Assembly (NCBI RefSeq): GCF_008831035.1
Contig: NZ_WAJR01000015.1
Location: 1-52,751, forward strand
DNA: 52,751 nt
From: Ellagibacter isourolithinifaciens
GTDB lineage: Bacteria > Actinomycetota > Coriobacteriia > Coriobacteriales > Eggerthellaceae
Direction: 5' to 3'
The notes under the pieces are model-generated. The model had not been told where the DNA came from, searched no databases, and worked only from the letters and a program-made list of their open reading frames with translations. A program made the position numbers and the translations under genes. Shown one piece after another: positions 8,738-19,857 of this stretch (positions are counted from its first letter, which is position 1; the number at the start of each line of letters is the position of its first letter).

Positions 8738-10369
8738 ATGAAAACGCTTGGACTTCGCGATATCATCGGCCCGATCATGGTCGGACCTTCCTCCTCGCAT
8801 ACCGCAGGCGCGCTGCGCATCGCGCTTATGGCGAGAAACCTGTGCGGCTCGGCACCCCAAAAAGCGGTGTTTCGTCTTCTCGGATCGTTCGCGCACACCT
8901 ACCAGGGGCACGGCACTGACAAGGCACTCGTTGCTGGCATGCTTGGGTTTGCCGCTGACGACCTGCGCGTTCGCGACTCCTTCCGCTGGGCCTCCGCAAA
9001 GGGGCTCGCATTCTCCTTCACCCCCGACCCTCAGGCCGACGATTTCGCGCACCCCAACACGATCGACGTCACCGTGACTGATGAATCAGGTTGCACGGTT
9101 TGCGTGCGCGGCGAGAGCATCGGCGGCGGCGCAGCCGTGATCACGCGCCTCGACGGCATCGACGTGCACATCACCGGCGAGCACACGAGCGTCGTCGTGC
9201 GGCAGCGAGACGAGGCAGGCGTGCTCGCCCATATCGCAAGGTGCCTATCGAACGAGGGCGTGAACATCGCAACGACTCGCATGTTCCGCGAAAGACGCGG
9301 CCAGGTGGCCTACACCGTGCTCGAATGCGACCAACGGGTGAGCGACAAGGTGCGCCGTGCGATCGCCGAGCACCCCGGCATCTTCGACGTGCGCGTGATT
9401 CCCGCCGACAGCACAGCTTCCGAGGGCGAAGGCGCGAAAGGCTGTCCCATCGACGAGGAGCAGGCGCTTATAAGCTTCGAAGCGCTCGATTTTGCGAGCG
9501 GGAAAGAGCTTTTGAACTGGTGCGACGCCCATGATTCAGCCATCTCGCAAGCCTTCTGCGCCCGAGAGGAGGCCCTGTGCGCGTCGCAAGGATGCATCGC
9601 CGACACGCAGGAATACCTCAAGCGCGCGCTCGATGTGATGCGCGCCTCGACGCTGCGACCGATCGAGGAGCCGGCCGAGTCCATGGGCGGCCTTCTGGGC
9701 AGCGAGGCGCAGCGGATGCGCACGTTCCATGCGTCGGGGAGAAGCGTCTGCGGCGATTTGACGGCGAAGGCGGCGACCTATGCGATGGCTGTGCTCGAAA
9801 CGAACGCTTCGATGGGTCGAATCGTCGCCGCACCCACCGCGGGCAGCGCGGGCGTCGTCCCCGGCGTGCTCATGGCTCTCGGAGAAGAGCACGGGTTCAC
9901 CGATGAAGACTTGGCTCGCGGGCTTTCCTGCGCGGCCGCCGTGGGATTCCTCATCACGAGAAACGCCACCGTGTCGGGCGCCGAGGGCGGCTGCCAGGCG
10001 GAGGTGGGCGCCGCATGCGCCATGGCGGCTGCGGCGACGTGCGAGCTTGCCGGGGGCACGCCCGCGCAGTGCCTGAACGCTGCCGCGAACGCGCTCACTA
10101 GCCTGATGGGGCTCGTCTGCGACCCCGTGGCAGGGCTTGTGGAAGTGCCTTGCCAGAAGCGCAACGCGGCAGGCGCCGCCGTGGCGCTCGTGAGCGCGGA
10201 GATTGCCCTTGCGGGCATCGGGAACCTCGTCGACTTCGACCAGACGGTCGATGCGATGTTCGCTGTGGGCAAAAGCCTCCCCTTCGAGCTGCGCGAAAGC
10301 GCCCTCGGGGGCCTCGCCGCCACCCCCGCCGCCTGCGCCTACTGCGAAAGCTGCATGAGCAGGAGCTAG
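8738..10369 (+). CDS. sdaA: L-serine dehydratase (L-serine ammonia-lyase), single chain
   Basis: 543 residues. Converts L-serine to pyruvate and ammonia with an oxygen-sensitive [4Fe-4S] cluster, not PLP. Layout: beta domain at about 1-145 with the substrate loop GPSSSHTAGALRIA, an ACT domain at about 148-220 (TSVVVRQRDEAGVLAHIARC), then the alpha catalytic domain at about 240-540. Candidate cluster cysteines sit in EGGCQAEVGAAC, LVCDPVAGLVEVPCQKRN and the C-terminal CAYCESC. In many Firmicutes the two halves are separate proteins; here they are fused, as in E. coli. In an anaerobe this supports serine fermentation. Free-standing gene. Confidence 0.95.
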   Translation: MKTLGLRDIIGPIMVGPSSSHTAGALRIALMARNLCGSAPQKAVFRLLGSFAHTYQGHGTDKALVAGMLGFAADDLRVRDSFRWASAKGLAFSFTPDPQADDFAHPNTIDVTVTDESGCTVCVRGESIGGGAAVITRLDGIDVHITGEHTSVVVRQRDEAGVLAHIARCLSNEGVNIATTRMFRERRGQVAYTVLECDQRVSDKVRRAIAEHPGIFDVRVIPADSTASEGEGAKGCPIDEEQALISFEALDFASGKELLNWCDAHDSAISQAFCAREEALCASQGCIADTQEYLKRALDVMRASTLRPIEEPAESMGGLLGSEAQRMRTFHASGRSVCGDLTAKAATYAMAVLETNASMGRIVAAPTAGSAGVVPGVLMALGEEHGFTDEDLARGLSCAAAVGFLITRNATVSGAEGGCQAEVGAACAMAAAATCELAGGTPAQCLNAAANALTSLMGLVCDPVAGLVEVPCQKRNAAGAAVALVSAEIALAGIGNLVDFDQTVDAMFAVGKSLPFELRESALGGLAATPAACAYCESCMSRS

Positions 10370-10404
10370 AGGGCATTCCGCCGAATGCCAGATTCGGGAT
10401 AGCG

Positions 10405-10434
10405 CCTTCAGATTCGCTTTCCCAAATCTGAAGG
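10405..10434. terminator. Hairpin between convergent serine dehydratase and yoeB
   Basis: Perfect 10-bp inverted repeat CCTTCAGATT/AATCTGAAGG with a 10-nt loop. It sits between convergent genes and could end transcription from either side, but neither strand has a strong T-run, so the terminator call is tentative. Confidence 0.45.
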
Positions 10435-10504
10435 TGCACAGGCAAAATGCGAAGTTGGCCGCGGACAAGAGCGCCGCCGAAAGCAAGGCGCCAGAAAGCT
10501 AAGC

Positions 10505-10768
10505 CTATTTGTCCGAATAATGGCTTCTTGCCGAGTAAATGCGGATTGTATTTCCTTGCACGTCGTAGATAAGTCGATCTTTCTCATTGATTCTTCTAGA
10601 CCACAAGCCAGACAAGCTGCCCTTAAGTTTTTCAGGCTTCCCCAGCCCCTCATAAGGGTTTTGCAGCGCATCTTCTATCAACTTGTTAATGCGTTTGAGC
10701 GTCCGCTTATCCTCGGCTTGCCACCAAAGATAATCTTCCCAGGCATCGTCGGACCACAGTTTAGGCAT
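10505..10768 (-). CDS. yoeB: YoeB-family mRNA interferase toxin
   Basis: 87 residues, the family length. YoeB is a RelE-fold endoribonuclease that cuts mRNA in the ribosomal A site when freed from its antitoxin. Visible signatures: WSDDAWEDYLWWQAEDKRT at the start, NPYEGLGKPEKLKGSLSG in the middle, WSRRINEKDRLIY, and the C-terminal IYSARSHYSDK carrying the catalytic His/Tyr. It overlaps the 3' end of yefM by 8 bp, giving the usual antitoxin-first order. Intact and probably functional. Confidence 0.95.
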   Translation of the reverse strand: MPKLWSDDAWEDYLWWQAEDKRTLKRINKLIEDALQNPYEGLGKPEKLKGSLSGLWSRRINEKDRLIYDVQGNTIRIYSARSHYSDK

Positions 10769-11027
10769 CCTCTACCTCGATGAGCTCGTGGTTTGCACCT
10801 CGTTCTTCGGCAAACTGCTTCATCCCTCGCTCAATCTTGCTCATCAGTCGCGCATTTGATTGGACTTCCAGGTTTTCAATGAGATTATCGTAGTCCATCG
10901 CATTCATGACGACCACGTTCGCGCTTGGATCTTTGCTCGTGACCAGCAGCGGAGTCGCGTCATCGCGCGTCTTATCCAAGTATGCCCGTAAATCCTTGCG
11001 AAACGTCGAGTACGCAACCGCTTCCAT
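10761..11027 (-). CDS. yefM: YefM/Phd-family antitoxin
   Basis: 88 residues. YefM is an unstable DNA-binding protein that neutralises YoeB and, with it, represses the operon. The N-terminal Phd/YefM fold is seen in AVAYSTFRKDLRAYLDK and LLVTSKDPSANVVVMNAMDY; the acidic C-terminus (ERGANHELIEVEDA) is the toxin-binding part. The ATG has GGAGGTCTCGCC upstream. TGTACA repeats lie directly upstream, as in the known yefM operator. Confidence 0.94.
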   Translation of the reverse strand: MEAVAYSTFRKDLRAYLDKTRDDATPLLVTSKDPSANVVVMNAMDYDNLIENLEVQSNARLMSKIERGMKQFAEERGANHELIEVEDA

Positions 11028-11044
11028 GGCGAGACCTCCATACT

Positions 11045-11071
11045 TGTACAGATTCTTGTACGATAATTATA
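11045..11071 (-). promoter_or_regulatory. yefM-yoeB operator and -10 element
   Basis: Two hexamers, TGTACA (11045-11050) and TGTACG (11057-11062), lie 12 bp apart centre to centre. This matches the long/short TGTACA repeat layout established for the E. coli yefM operator. A minus-strand TATAAT sits at 11066-11071, so bound repressor would cover the transcription start. The -35 is weak. Confidence 0.7.
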
Positions 11072-11563
11072 TTCTACGAAAGTACACAAACGATTGCAAG
11101 CGCAGAGACTTCATCTGGCGTTTTCCCAGAATACAAATGCACAACATACCAAGACGAATACTGCAAGGGAAGTCGGCAATCGGGGCAAAATCACTTCTTC
11201 CGCATGTATGCACCTCCACATCCGAGAAAAACTGCAATGCCATCACCGATAAAGCTTATTCAACATAACAAGAAAGGATCACCGTGGAAGCAATTAGATG
11301 CTAACTATGCGGCAGCATCTTTGAGATCCTTTATCGGAATGCAAACACTCATTTGCGTCGGTTTCCCTTTGCCTTAGTCCTGTTTCTTGAACTCCGGAAT
11401 CTTGTCTGCCCCAAGCCCGTTGCAAGGCGATTTCCATTTCGGCATCATGGCCGAAGGCGGGAAAGCGAAGGCGGGCATGGCTCGGCATCGCTCAAGTACG
11501 TTGCCGAGCCTTTTCGGGCTTTTGCGTTTGGAGCGCATTGCCGCCCGCAAAGGCTACAACCCC
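11072..11563. other. Gene-poor stretch between yefM and the DUF4143 ATPase
   Basis: No convincing gene. It contains a 7-bp hairpin AGATGCT/AGCATCT at 11296-11320 and an intrinsic-terminator-like hairpin at 11479-11514. Short frames here look like noncoding remnants. A decayed gene upstream of the terminator is possible but I cannot identify it. Confidence 0.4.
11479..11514 (+). terminator. Plus-strand intrinsic terminator in a gene-poor region
   Basis: GGCTCGGC (11479-11486) pairs with GCCGAGCC (11503-11510), followed at once by TTTT. No intact gene ends before it on this strand, so it may mark a lost gene or a small transcript. Confidence 0.5.
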
Positions 11564-11646
11564 AAGTTCTGCGCATCGTGCATATTCTACTTATGAAAGT
11601 TCTGCGCATCGTGCATAATGGGGGCATGGAAGTTCTGCGCATCGTG
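11564..11646 (+). repeat. Three direct repeats spaced exactly 33 bp
   Basis: AAGTTCTGCGCATCGTG occurs at 11564-11580, 11597-11613 and 11630-11646. The first two copies continue with CATA. The period is 33 bp, three helical turns, so all copies face the same side of the DNA. They end 12 bp before the ATG of the DUF4143 ATPase and span its likely promoter and ribosome site. An iteron-like operator for that gene is the simplest reading (inference). Confidence 0.75.
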
Positions 11647-11657
11647 TTAGGAAAGCC

Positions 11658-13019
11658 ATGCTCAAAAGAAAAGCATACGAAAAGCTCCTTGAGTGGAAAC
11701 AACAACAGGCTGGGAAAACAGCCGTTCTCATAGAAGGCGCCCGCCGCGTCGGGAAAAGCACGCTTGCTAAGGAATTCGGCCTAAACGAATATAAATCATG
11801 TCTCGTGATCGACTTCTTCCAAGCCCCCGACGAGGTCAAGCAGTACTTTCGCGATTACAGCAACGATTTCGACGCCTTGTTCCTGTATCTTTCCGCCTAT
11901 TATTCCGTCGAGCTGTTCGACCGCGAGAGCCTCGTCGTTTTCGATGAAGTGCAGATGTTCCCCTTCGCGCGGGGGCTTGTGAAGTACCTTGTCGCTGACG
12001 GCCGGTACGACTATGTTGAAACCGGGTCGCTCCTATCGATCAAACAGAATATCCAGGACATCGTCGTTCCGTCCGAGGAGCAGACGCTTGAGCTCGCGCC
12101 GTTCGATTTCGAGGAATTTCTCTGGGCTATGGGCGAGAAGCCCCTAGCGCAGCTCATCGGGTCAAGCTTTGACTCCCTCAAGCCCCTTCCCGACAACCTG
12201 CATCGTAAGGCGTCGGCCCTGTTCCGCGAATACATGCTGGTGGGAGGCATGCCCGAGCCTGTGAGGATATACACCGAGCAGCGAAAGTTCCAGCCAGTCG
12301 AGCAGGCGAAGCGGCAGATCATCGAGCTGTATCGCAACGACGTGGCGCGCTTCGCCCGCGGTTACGAATTCAAGGTCGTTTCGGTTTTGGACGGTATACC
12401 CGGGCAGCTATCCAAGCATGAAAAGAAGTTCACGCTCAGCTCCATCAGCAAAAATGCTCGCATGCGCACGTACGAAGAGGCGTTTTTCTGGCTTTCCGAT
12501 GCGCGCATAGCGAACATTTGCTACGCCTCCACCGACCCGAGCGTCGGCCTGGGGTTGAGTGTGGAACAAACTTCCCTGAAGTGCTATATGGCAGACACGG
12601 GGTTGCTCGCGACGCTTGCACTGTCGACGGGAGCGACGGACGAAGAGGGCGTGTACCGGGCGGTGCTCAGGGGCGACGTGGGCCTCAACGAGGGAATGCT
12701 TGTCGAAAACGTGGTCGCGCAATGCCTTGTCGCCAATGGGCGCAAGCTGTTTTTCTATTCGCAGTCGGGGAAGAAGGAAAACCAGCAGCGCATGGAAATC
12801 GATTTCCTTATTGTACGACCGTACGTGAACGCGGCAGGAAAACCGCGGATAAGCCCTATCGAAGTGAAGTCGCCGCGGCAGTATGGCACCGTTTCGCTAG
12901 ACAGGCTCAAAGAGACGTTCGATAAGAAAATCGGCACGCAGTACGTGTTGCACCCGAAACAGATGAAAATCGAAGGCGACCGGGTTTATCTGCCGCTGTA
13001 TATGGCAGGGTGCTTGTAG
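11658..13019 (+). CDS. AAA-family ATPase with DUF4143 domain
   Basis: 453 residues. The N-terminal AAA_14-type ATPase domain shows Walker A GARRVGKSTLAKEFG (about 25-39) and Walker B SLVVFDEVQMFP near 95. The C-terminal DUF4143 region ends in a nuclease-like arrangement, MEIDFLIVR followed by ISPIEVKSPRQYG, which resembles a PD-(D/E)xK core. Members are common and often scattered as mobile-looking single genes; their cellular role is poorly defined. Start chosen at 11658 with AGGA upstream. Three 33-bp-spaced repeats precede it. Single gene, opposite to pcrA, with a terminator between them. Confidence 0.85.
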   Translation: MLKRKAYEKLLEWKQQQAGKTAVLIEGARRVGKSTLAKEFGLNEYKSCLVIDFFQAPDEVKQYFRDYSNDFDALFLYLSAYYSVELFDRESLVVFDEVQMFPFARGLVKYLVADGRYDYVETGSLLSIKQNIQDIVVPSEEQTLELAPFDFEEFLWAMGEKPLAQLIGSSFDSLKPLPDNLHRKASALFREYMLVGGMPEPVRIYTEQRKFQPVEQAKRQIIELYRNDVARFARGYEFKVVSVLDGIPGQLSKHEKKFTLSSISKNARMRTYEEAFFWLSDARIANICYASTDPSVGLGLSVEQTSLKCYMADTGLLATLALSTGATDEEGVYRAVLRGDVGLNEGMLVENVVAQCLVANGRKLFFYSQSGKKENQQRMEIDFLIVRPYVNAAGKPRISPIEVKSPRQYGTVSLDRLKETFDKKIGTQYVLHPKQMKIEGDRVYLPLYMAGCL

Positions 13020-13086
13020 CCGAGATGAACTAATCAAGCTCATCGAGTAAATCTTACCCTCATCACCATTATGAGCATACTTTTCC

Positions 13087-13124
13087 AAAAGCACCCCATT
13101 TCTCGTATCCAAGAAATGGGGTGC
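13087..13124 (-). terminator. Intrinsic terminator of pcrA
   Basis: Perfect 13-bp stem GCACCCCATTTCT/AGAAATGGGGTGC (13091-13103 and 13112-13124) with an 8-nt loop. On the minus strand it is followed by TTTTGG. It lies between the convergent ATPase and pcrA genes and could serve both. Confidence 0.8.
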
Positions 13125-13158
13125 GGTTCAGCCTTCCCTAGCAGCCTCTTTGCTCGCG

Positions 13159-15543
13159 CTACCCAATCTTCACGATGGGGGCGTAGTCCTTTAAAAGCTT
13201 CTTCGTCTGGCCGGTTTTCGCGAAGCGGATATGGAGCGTGTCGCCGTCGACTTTCACGACCTTGCCGCGGCCGAACGTCTTATGGTCAACTGCGTCGCCG
13301 ACGGAGAAGGTGACGCCCGCGGCCTCCTTCTTCCCCGCCTTCGGGTTGACGTAGCCGCCTGAACCGTGAACACTCGAGCCCGTATGCCCGCTTCGGCCTG
13401 CGCGGTCGCGGTCGCCGCGGCCCGCACTTCCCGATGCGCTCGAGCGCCCGAACACGCGACCGCCGCCCGCTTCCGTACCGCTTCCCGCGATACCGCGACG
13501 GCTTCCGCGTTTCTCCCAACCAGTGCCGGAAAAGCCCGCAGAGCCCAGCCCCGAGGTTTGGCGCAGCTCGGCAGGAATCTCGTGGATGAAGCGCGATACC
13601 GGGTTCGCCGACGTCTGGCCGAAAATCTGGCGCTGCTGCGCGCACGTGAGGTAGAGCACCTTTCGCGCACGGGTGATCGCAACGTAGGCAAGCCTGCGCT
13701 CCTCCTCGATTCCCGCAGCATCGTTCACGCTGTTCATATGCGGGAAAAGCGTCTCCTCCATGCCCGCCGTGAACACGCAGTCGAACTCGAGGCCCTTTGA
13801 CGAGTGCACGGTCATGAGCGTGACAGCCTTGCCGTCTTCCCCCATGGTGTCCAAATCGGTGCGCAGGCGCACCCACTCGATGAAGTCAGCAAGGGAATCC
13901 CCGCGAAGCACGCGGACAGGTTCCGCGTCGCCGGCAACCGCGTCCCCTTCCGTCGGCGCAGCAAACTCCGCGTCGTCTTCCTCATGCGTCTGCGAGAACT
14001 CGTCGACGACGCCCATGAACTCCTGGATGTTCTCGATGCGCCCGCGCGCCTCATCGGTGTTCTCGTTGGTGAGCGCCGAGATGAGCCCCGCGCGATCGAC
14101 GATCATCTCCACCACGCGGCGCAGCTCGCCTGAGTACTCCTGAGCCTCCTTGATAAGCTCCACGAACTCGCCCACCGCGCGGCGGGTCGAGGCGCGCAGC
14201 TCGGGGTCAAGCACGACAAGCTCAGCCCCCTGCATGAACGTCATGCCCATCTCGCGTGCAAACTGCTCGATGCGCTCGATGGTGGTCTTGCCGATTCCGC
14301 GGCGCGGCACGTTGATGACGCGCTTCGCGGCAATGTCGTCGGAGGGGTTCACGACCAGCGTGAGGTATGCCATGACGTCGCGAATCTCCGCGCGATCGAA
14401 GAACTTCGTGCCGCCGACGATGCGGTAGGGCACGCCCGCGCGCAAAAGCATGTCTTCAAGCATGCGCGATTGGGCGTTCGTGCGGTAAAAAACGGCAATC
14501 TGGTTGTACGACATGCCCGCCGAGCGGCGCTTCTCGATCTCGCCCGCGATCCAACGGCCCTCGTCGCGCTCGTCGGTTGCCATATAGACGTGGATCTTCT
14601 CGCCATCCTCGGCGGAGGTAAAGAGCTTTTTCGCCTTGCGGTGCTGGTTGTTCGCGATGACCGCGTTCGCGGCGGCGAGCACATTGCCCACGCTGCGGTA
14701 GTTCTGCTCGAGCTTCACCGTGTGGCAGTTGGGATAGTCCTGCTCGAACTCGAGGATGTTGCGGATGTCGGCACCGCGCCACGAATAAATGGACTGGTCG
14801 TCGTCGCCCACGACCATGATGTTTTTGTACTTCTGCGCCAAAAGCCCGGTGATAGCATACTGCGCATGGTTCGTGTCCTGATATTCATCCACCATGATGT
14901 AACGGAAGCGCTCCTGGTATGCCTCGAGCACATCGGGGTGGTTCTTCAGCAGCAGATACGCGTACACGAGCAGGTCATCGAAGTCGAAAGCGTTCGCGGC
15001 GCGCAGACGCTCCTGCAGTCGCGTGTAGATTCGGGCGGCCACCTTCCCCACCGGGTCGATCGCCTGCTTCTCGAAATCACCCGGCACAATGAGCTCGTTT
15101 TTCGCCTGGGAGATGCGCCCCATAAGGGCGTTTACGGGAAAGCGCTTCGGGTCGATGTCGAGCTCGGCCATGATTTCCTTGTACAGGCGCTTCTGATCGT
15201 CGGCATCGTAGATGGTGAAGCTCTTCGAGAAGCCGAGGCGCTCGGCGTCGGCGCGCAGCATGCGCACACACATGCTGTGGAAGGTAGAGACCCACATGCC
15301 GCGGCACCGCGGCCCGATGATGCCCTGAAGGCGCTCGCGCATCTCAGCGGCGGCCTTGTTGGTGAAGGTGATCGCAAGTATTTCCCACGGCGCCACGTCC
15401 AAGTCCTCCACGAGATGGGCGATGCGATAGGTGAGCACGCGCGTCTTACCCGAGCCTGCGCCCGCGAGTACCAAAAGCGGGCCTTCCGTGCACTGGACAG
15501 CTTCGGCCTGAGGGCCATTCAACGTGGCGATGTCTACGGGCAT
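13159..15543 (-). CDS. pcrA: UvrD/PcrA-type 3'-5' DNA helicase
   Basis: 794 residues from ATG 15543, normal for PcrA. A superfamily 1A helicase acting in repair, replication restart and removal of RecA filaments. Motifs: Q-motif LNGPQAEAV, Walker A VLAGAGSGKT near residue 27, ITFTNKAAAEM (Ia), VDEYQDTNHAQ (II), VVGDDDQSIYSWRGA (III), LEQNYRS (IV), TVHSSKGLEFD (V) and VAITRARKVLYL (VI). The C-terminus has a Gly/Ser/Arg-rich linker and a Tudor-like domain (FSVGDAVDHKTFGRGKVV) that in PcrA contacts RNA polymerase. A longer in-frame extension has no family similarity; ATG 15543 is preceded by GCAGGAGAAG. Confidence 0.96.
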   Translation of the reverse strand: MPVDIATLNGPQAEAVQCTEGPLLVLAGAGSGKTRVLTYRIAHLVEDLDVAPWEILAITFTNKAAAEMRERLQGIIGPRCRGMWVSTFHSMCVRMLRADAERLGFSKSFTIYDADDQKRLYKEIMAELDIDPKRFPVNALMGRISQAKNELIVPGDFEKQAIDPVGKVAARIYTRLQERLRAANAFDFDDLLVYAYLLLKNHPDVLEAYQERFRYIMVDEYQDTNHAQYAITGLLAQKYKNIMVVGDDDQSIYSWRGADIRNILEFEQDYPNCHTVKLEQNYRSVGNVLAAANAVIANNQHRKAKKLFTSAEDGEKIHVYMATDERDEGRWIAGEIEKRRSAGMSYNQIAVFYRTNAQSRMLEDMLLRAGVPYRIVGGTKFFDRAEIRDVMAYLTLVVNPSDDIAAKRVINVPRRGIGKTTIERIEQFAREMGMTFMQGAELVVLDPELRASTRRAVGEFVELIKEAQEYSGELRRVVEMIVDRAGLISALTNENTDEARGRIENIQEFMGVVDEFSQTHEEDDAEFAAPTEGDAVAGDAEPVRVLRGDSLADFIEWVRLRTDLDTMGEDGKAVTLMTVHSSKGLEFDCVFTAGMEETLFPHMNSVNDAAGIEEERRLAYVAITRARKVLYLTCAQQRQIFGQTSANPVSRFIHEIPAELRQTSGLGSAGFSGTGWEKRGSRRGIAGSGTEAGGGRVFGRSSASGSAGRGDRDRAGRSGHTGSSVHGSGGYVNPKAGKKEAAGVTFSVGDAVDHKTFGRGKVVKVDGDTLHIRFAKTGQTKKLLKDYAPIVKIG

Positions 15544-15823
15544 AGGTATCTTCTCCTGCGTACTGCGAACGGGAAATGCGCGGATGCGCAACGCGGCCGC
15601 GCAAGAAAAGCCTCGCGCGGCCGGCATCGATTCATGTGTCGTTCCGCATTGTATCGCAGTGCGACAAGACCCGTCTCGCTTACCGCAGTCGCTGCGCGAA
15701 AGCCACAGCATTTGTTCGATTACGGACGGTTTCGCATGGAGATAGCCGCGAGCAAAGCACCTTTGGAGTAAAGTGGGCGGTAGCAAACAAAAAGCAATCA
15801 AGCTAACTGCAAAGGAGCGCTTC

Positions 15824-16954
15824 ATGGAAGAAGAAAAGCCAATCAAAATTATCCTGCTCACCGGGTATCTCGGAGCAGGTAAGACGACGCTGTTGAACCA
15901 CATCCTCGCAAACGAGGAGGGCATCCGTGCCGCGGTCATCGTGAACGACATCGGCGAGGTGAACGTCGATGCCGCGCTCGTCGACTCGAACGGGTTCTCC
16001 GAAATGGACGGCGACCTTATCCCGCTCACGAACGGCTGTCTGTGCTGCACGCTTTCCGATGATCTGGCCAACCAGCTGACCGACATCGCGAACGCGGGCA
16101 AGTACGACTACATCATCATCGAGGCATCGGGCATCTGTGAGCCCATCCCCATCGCGTATATCATCTCAGACTTCTGCGACCAGACGAAAAACGAGGGCCA
16201 CGCTCCGCTCGATTTGGACAACATCGTCGCTGTCGTGGATTGCGCGCGCATGTACGACGAGTTCAATGGCGGACGCGATCTTTTGGAGGAGGATATCGAC
16301 GAAGACGATATTGAAAGCCTGCTCATCCAGCAGATTGAGTTCTGCTCGACGCTCATCCTGAACAAGGCCGACAAGGTAACGCCCGAACAGATGAGCGAGC
16401 TGAAGGCAATCGTTCACAGCTTGCAGAAAGAAGCGGTCATCGTGGAGGCGACGCGCGGCGACGTTCCCATGAGCGAGCTTCTCGACACGAACCGCTTCGA
16501 CTTCGAGAAGGCGTACAACTCCGCCGCCTGGGTAGATGCGATGGAACATCCCGAGGAACATGACGACCCCGAGGTCCTCGAGTACGACATCGAGACCTTC
16601 ATCTACAAGCGTCGCAAGCCCTTCGATCTCGACAAACTCAATGAATATGCGGAAGGATGGCCTACGAGCATCATCCGCGCGAAGGGAATCATGTGGGTGA
16701 CCGAACATCCCGACACCGCATACGTGTTCGAGCAGGCGGGCCGCCAGATGACGATGGATGAAAGCAGCATGTTCGTCGACGCCGCCACTGAAGAAGAGCG
16801 CGAGCAGGCTATCAGCGAGTACCCCGAAATCATGGAAGACTGGGATCCGGAGGTAGGCGACCGCATGAACAAGATCTGCTTCATCGGACGACACATGGAC
16901 AAGGAGGCCCTTATCGCTGGCCTCGATTCCTGCCTCGTCGATTGGCATAAGTAA
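15824..16954 (+). CDS. CobW/COG0523-type G3E GTPase (metal chaperone family)
   Basis: 376 residues. Walker A GYLGAGKTTLLNHI at about residue 12-25, the metal-binding CxCC motif in NGCLCCTLSDDL near 67, ASGICEP in switch II, and the guanine-specificity motif LNKADKV near 183. The C-terminal CobW_C region follows. Family members insert or traffic metals such as Zn, Co or Fe; which one cannot be told here. The asp/glu-rich stretch LLEEDIDEDD near 155 could add metal binding. Start at ATG 15824 with AAAGGAG; a longer upstream frame lacks support. Single gene ending in a shared terminator. Confidence 0.88.
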   Translation: MEEEKPIKIILLTGYLGAGKTTLLNHILANEEGIRAAVIVNDIGEVNVDAALVDSNGFSEMDGDLIPLTNGCLCCTLSDDLANQLTDIANAGKYDYIIIEASGICEPIPIAYIISDFCDQTKNEGHAPLDLDNIVAVVDCARMYDEFNGGRDLLEEDIDEDDIESLLIQQIEFCSTLILNKADKVTPEQMSELKAIVHSLQKEAVIVEATRGDVPMSELLDTNRFDFEKAYNSAAWVDAMEHPEEHDDPEVLEYDIETFIYKRRKPFDLDKLNEYAEGWPTSIIRAKGIMWVTEHPDTAYVFEQAGRQMTMDESSMFVDAATEEEREQAISEYPEIMEDWDPEVGDRMNKICFIGRHMDKEALIAGLDSCLVDWHK

Positions 16955-16962
16955 ACGAACAA

Positions 16963-16999
16963 AAAGGCCGACCCCCTCATCGGGAGTCGGCCTTTCCTT
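16963..16999. terminator. Bidirectional terminator between the CobW GTPase and atpC
   Basis: Perfect 10-bp stem AAAGGCCGAC (16963-16972) with GTCGGCCTTT (16986-16995). The plus strand has CCTTTT after it and the minus strand TTTTTG. It lies between two convergent transcription units and fits both. Confidence 0.9.
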
Positions 17000-17022
17000 T
17001 TCAAGTGATGGCTGCGATAAGC

Positions 17023-19845
<2,823 letters not shown>

Positions 19846-19857
19846 ATGATACCTACC

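Noticed and set aside
11353-11733. Frames through the 33-bp repeats on both strands giving 11-residue peptide repeats
   Set aside because: The repeats are more simply DNA sites before the ATPase; the peptides have no start signal and overlap that gene.
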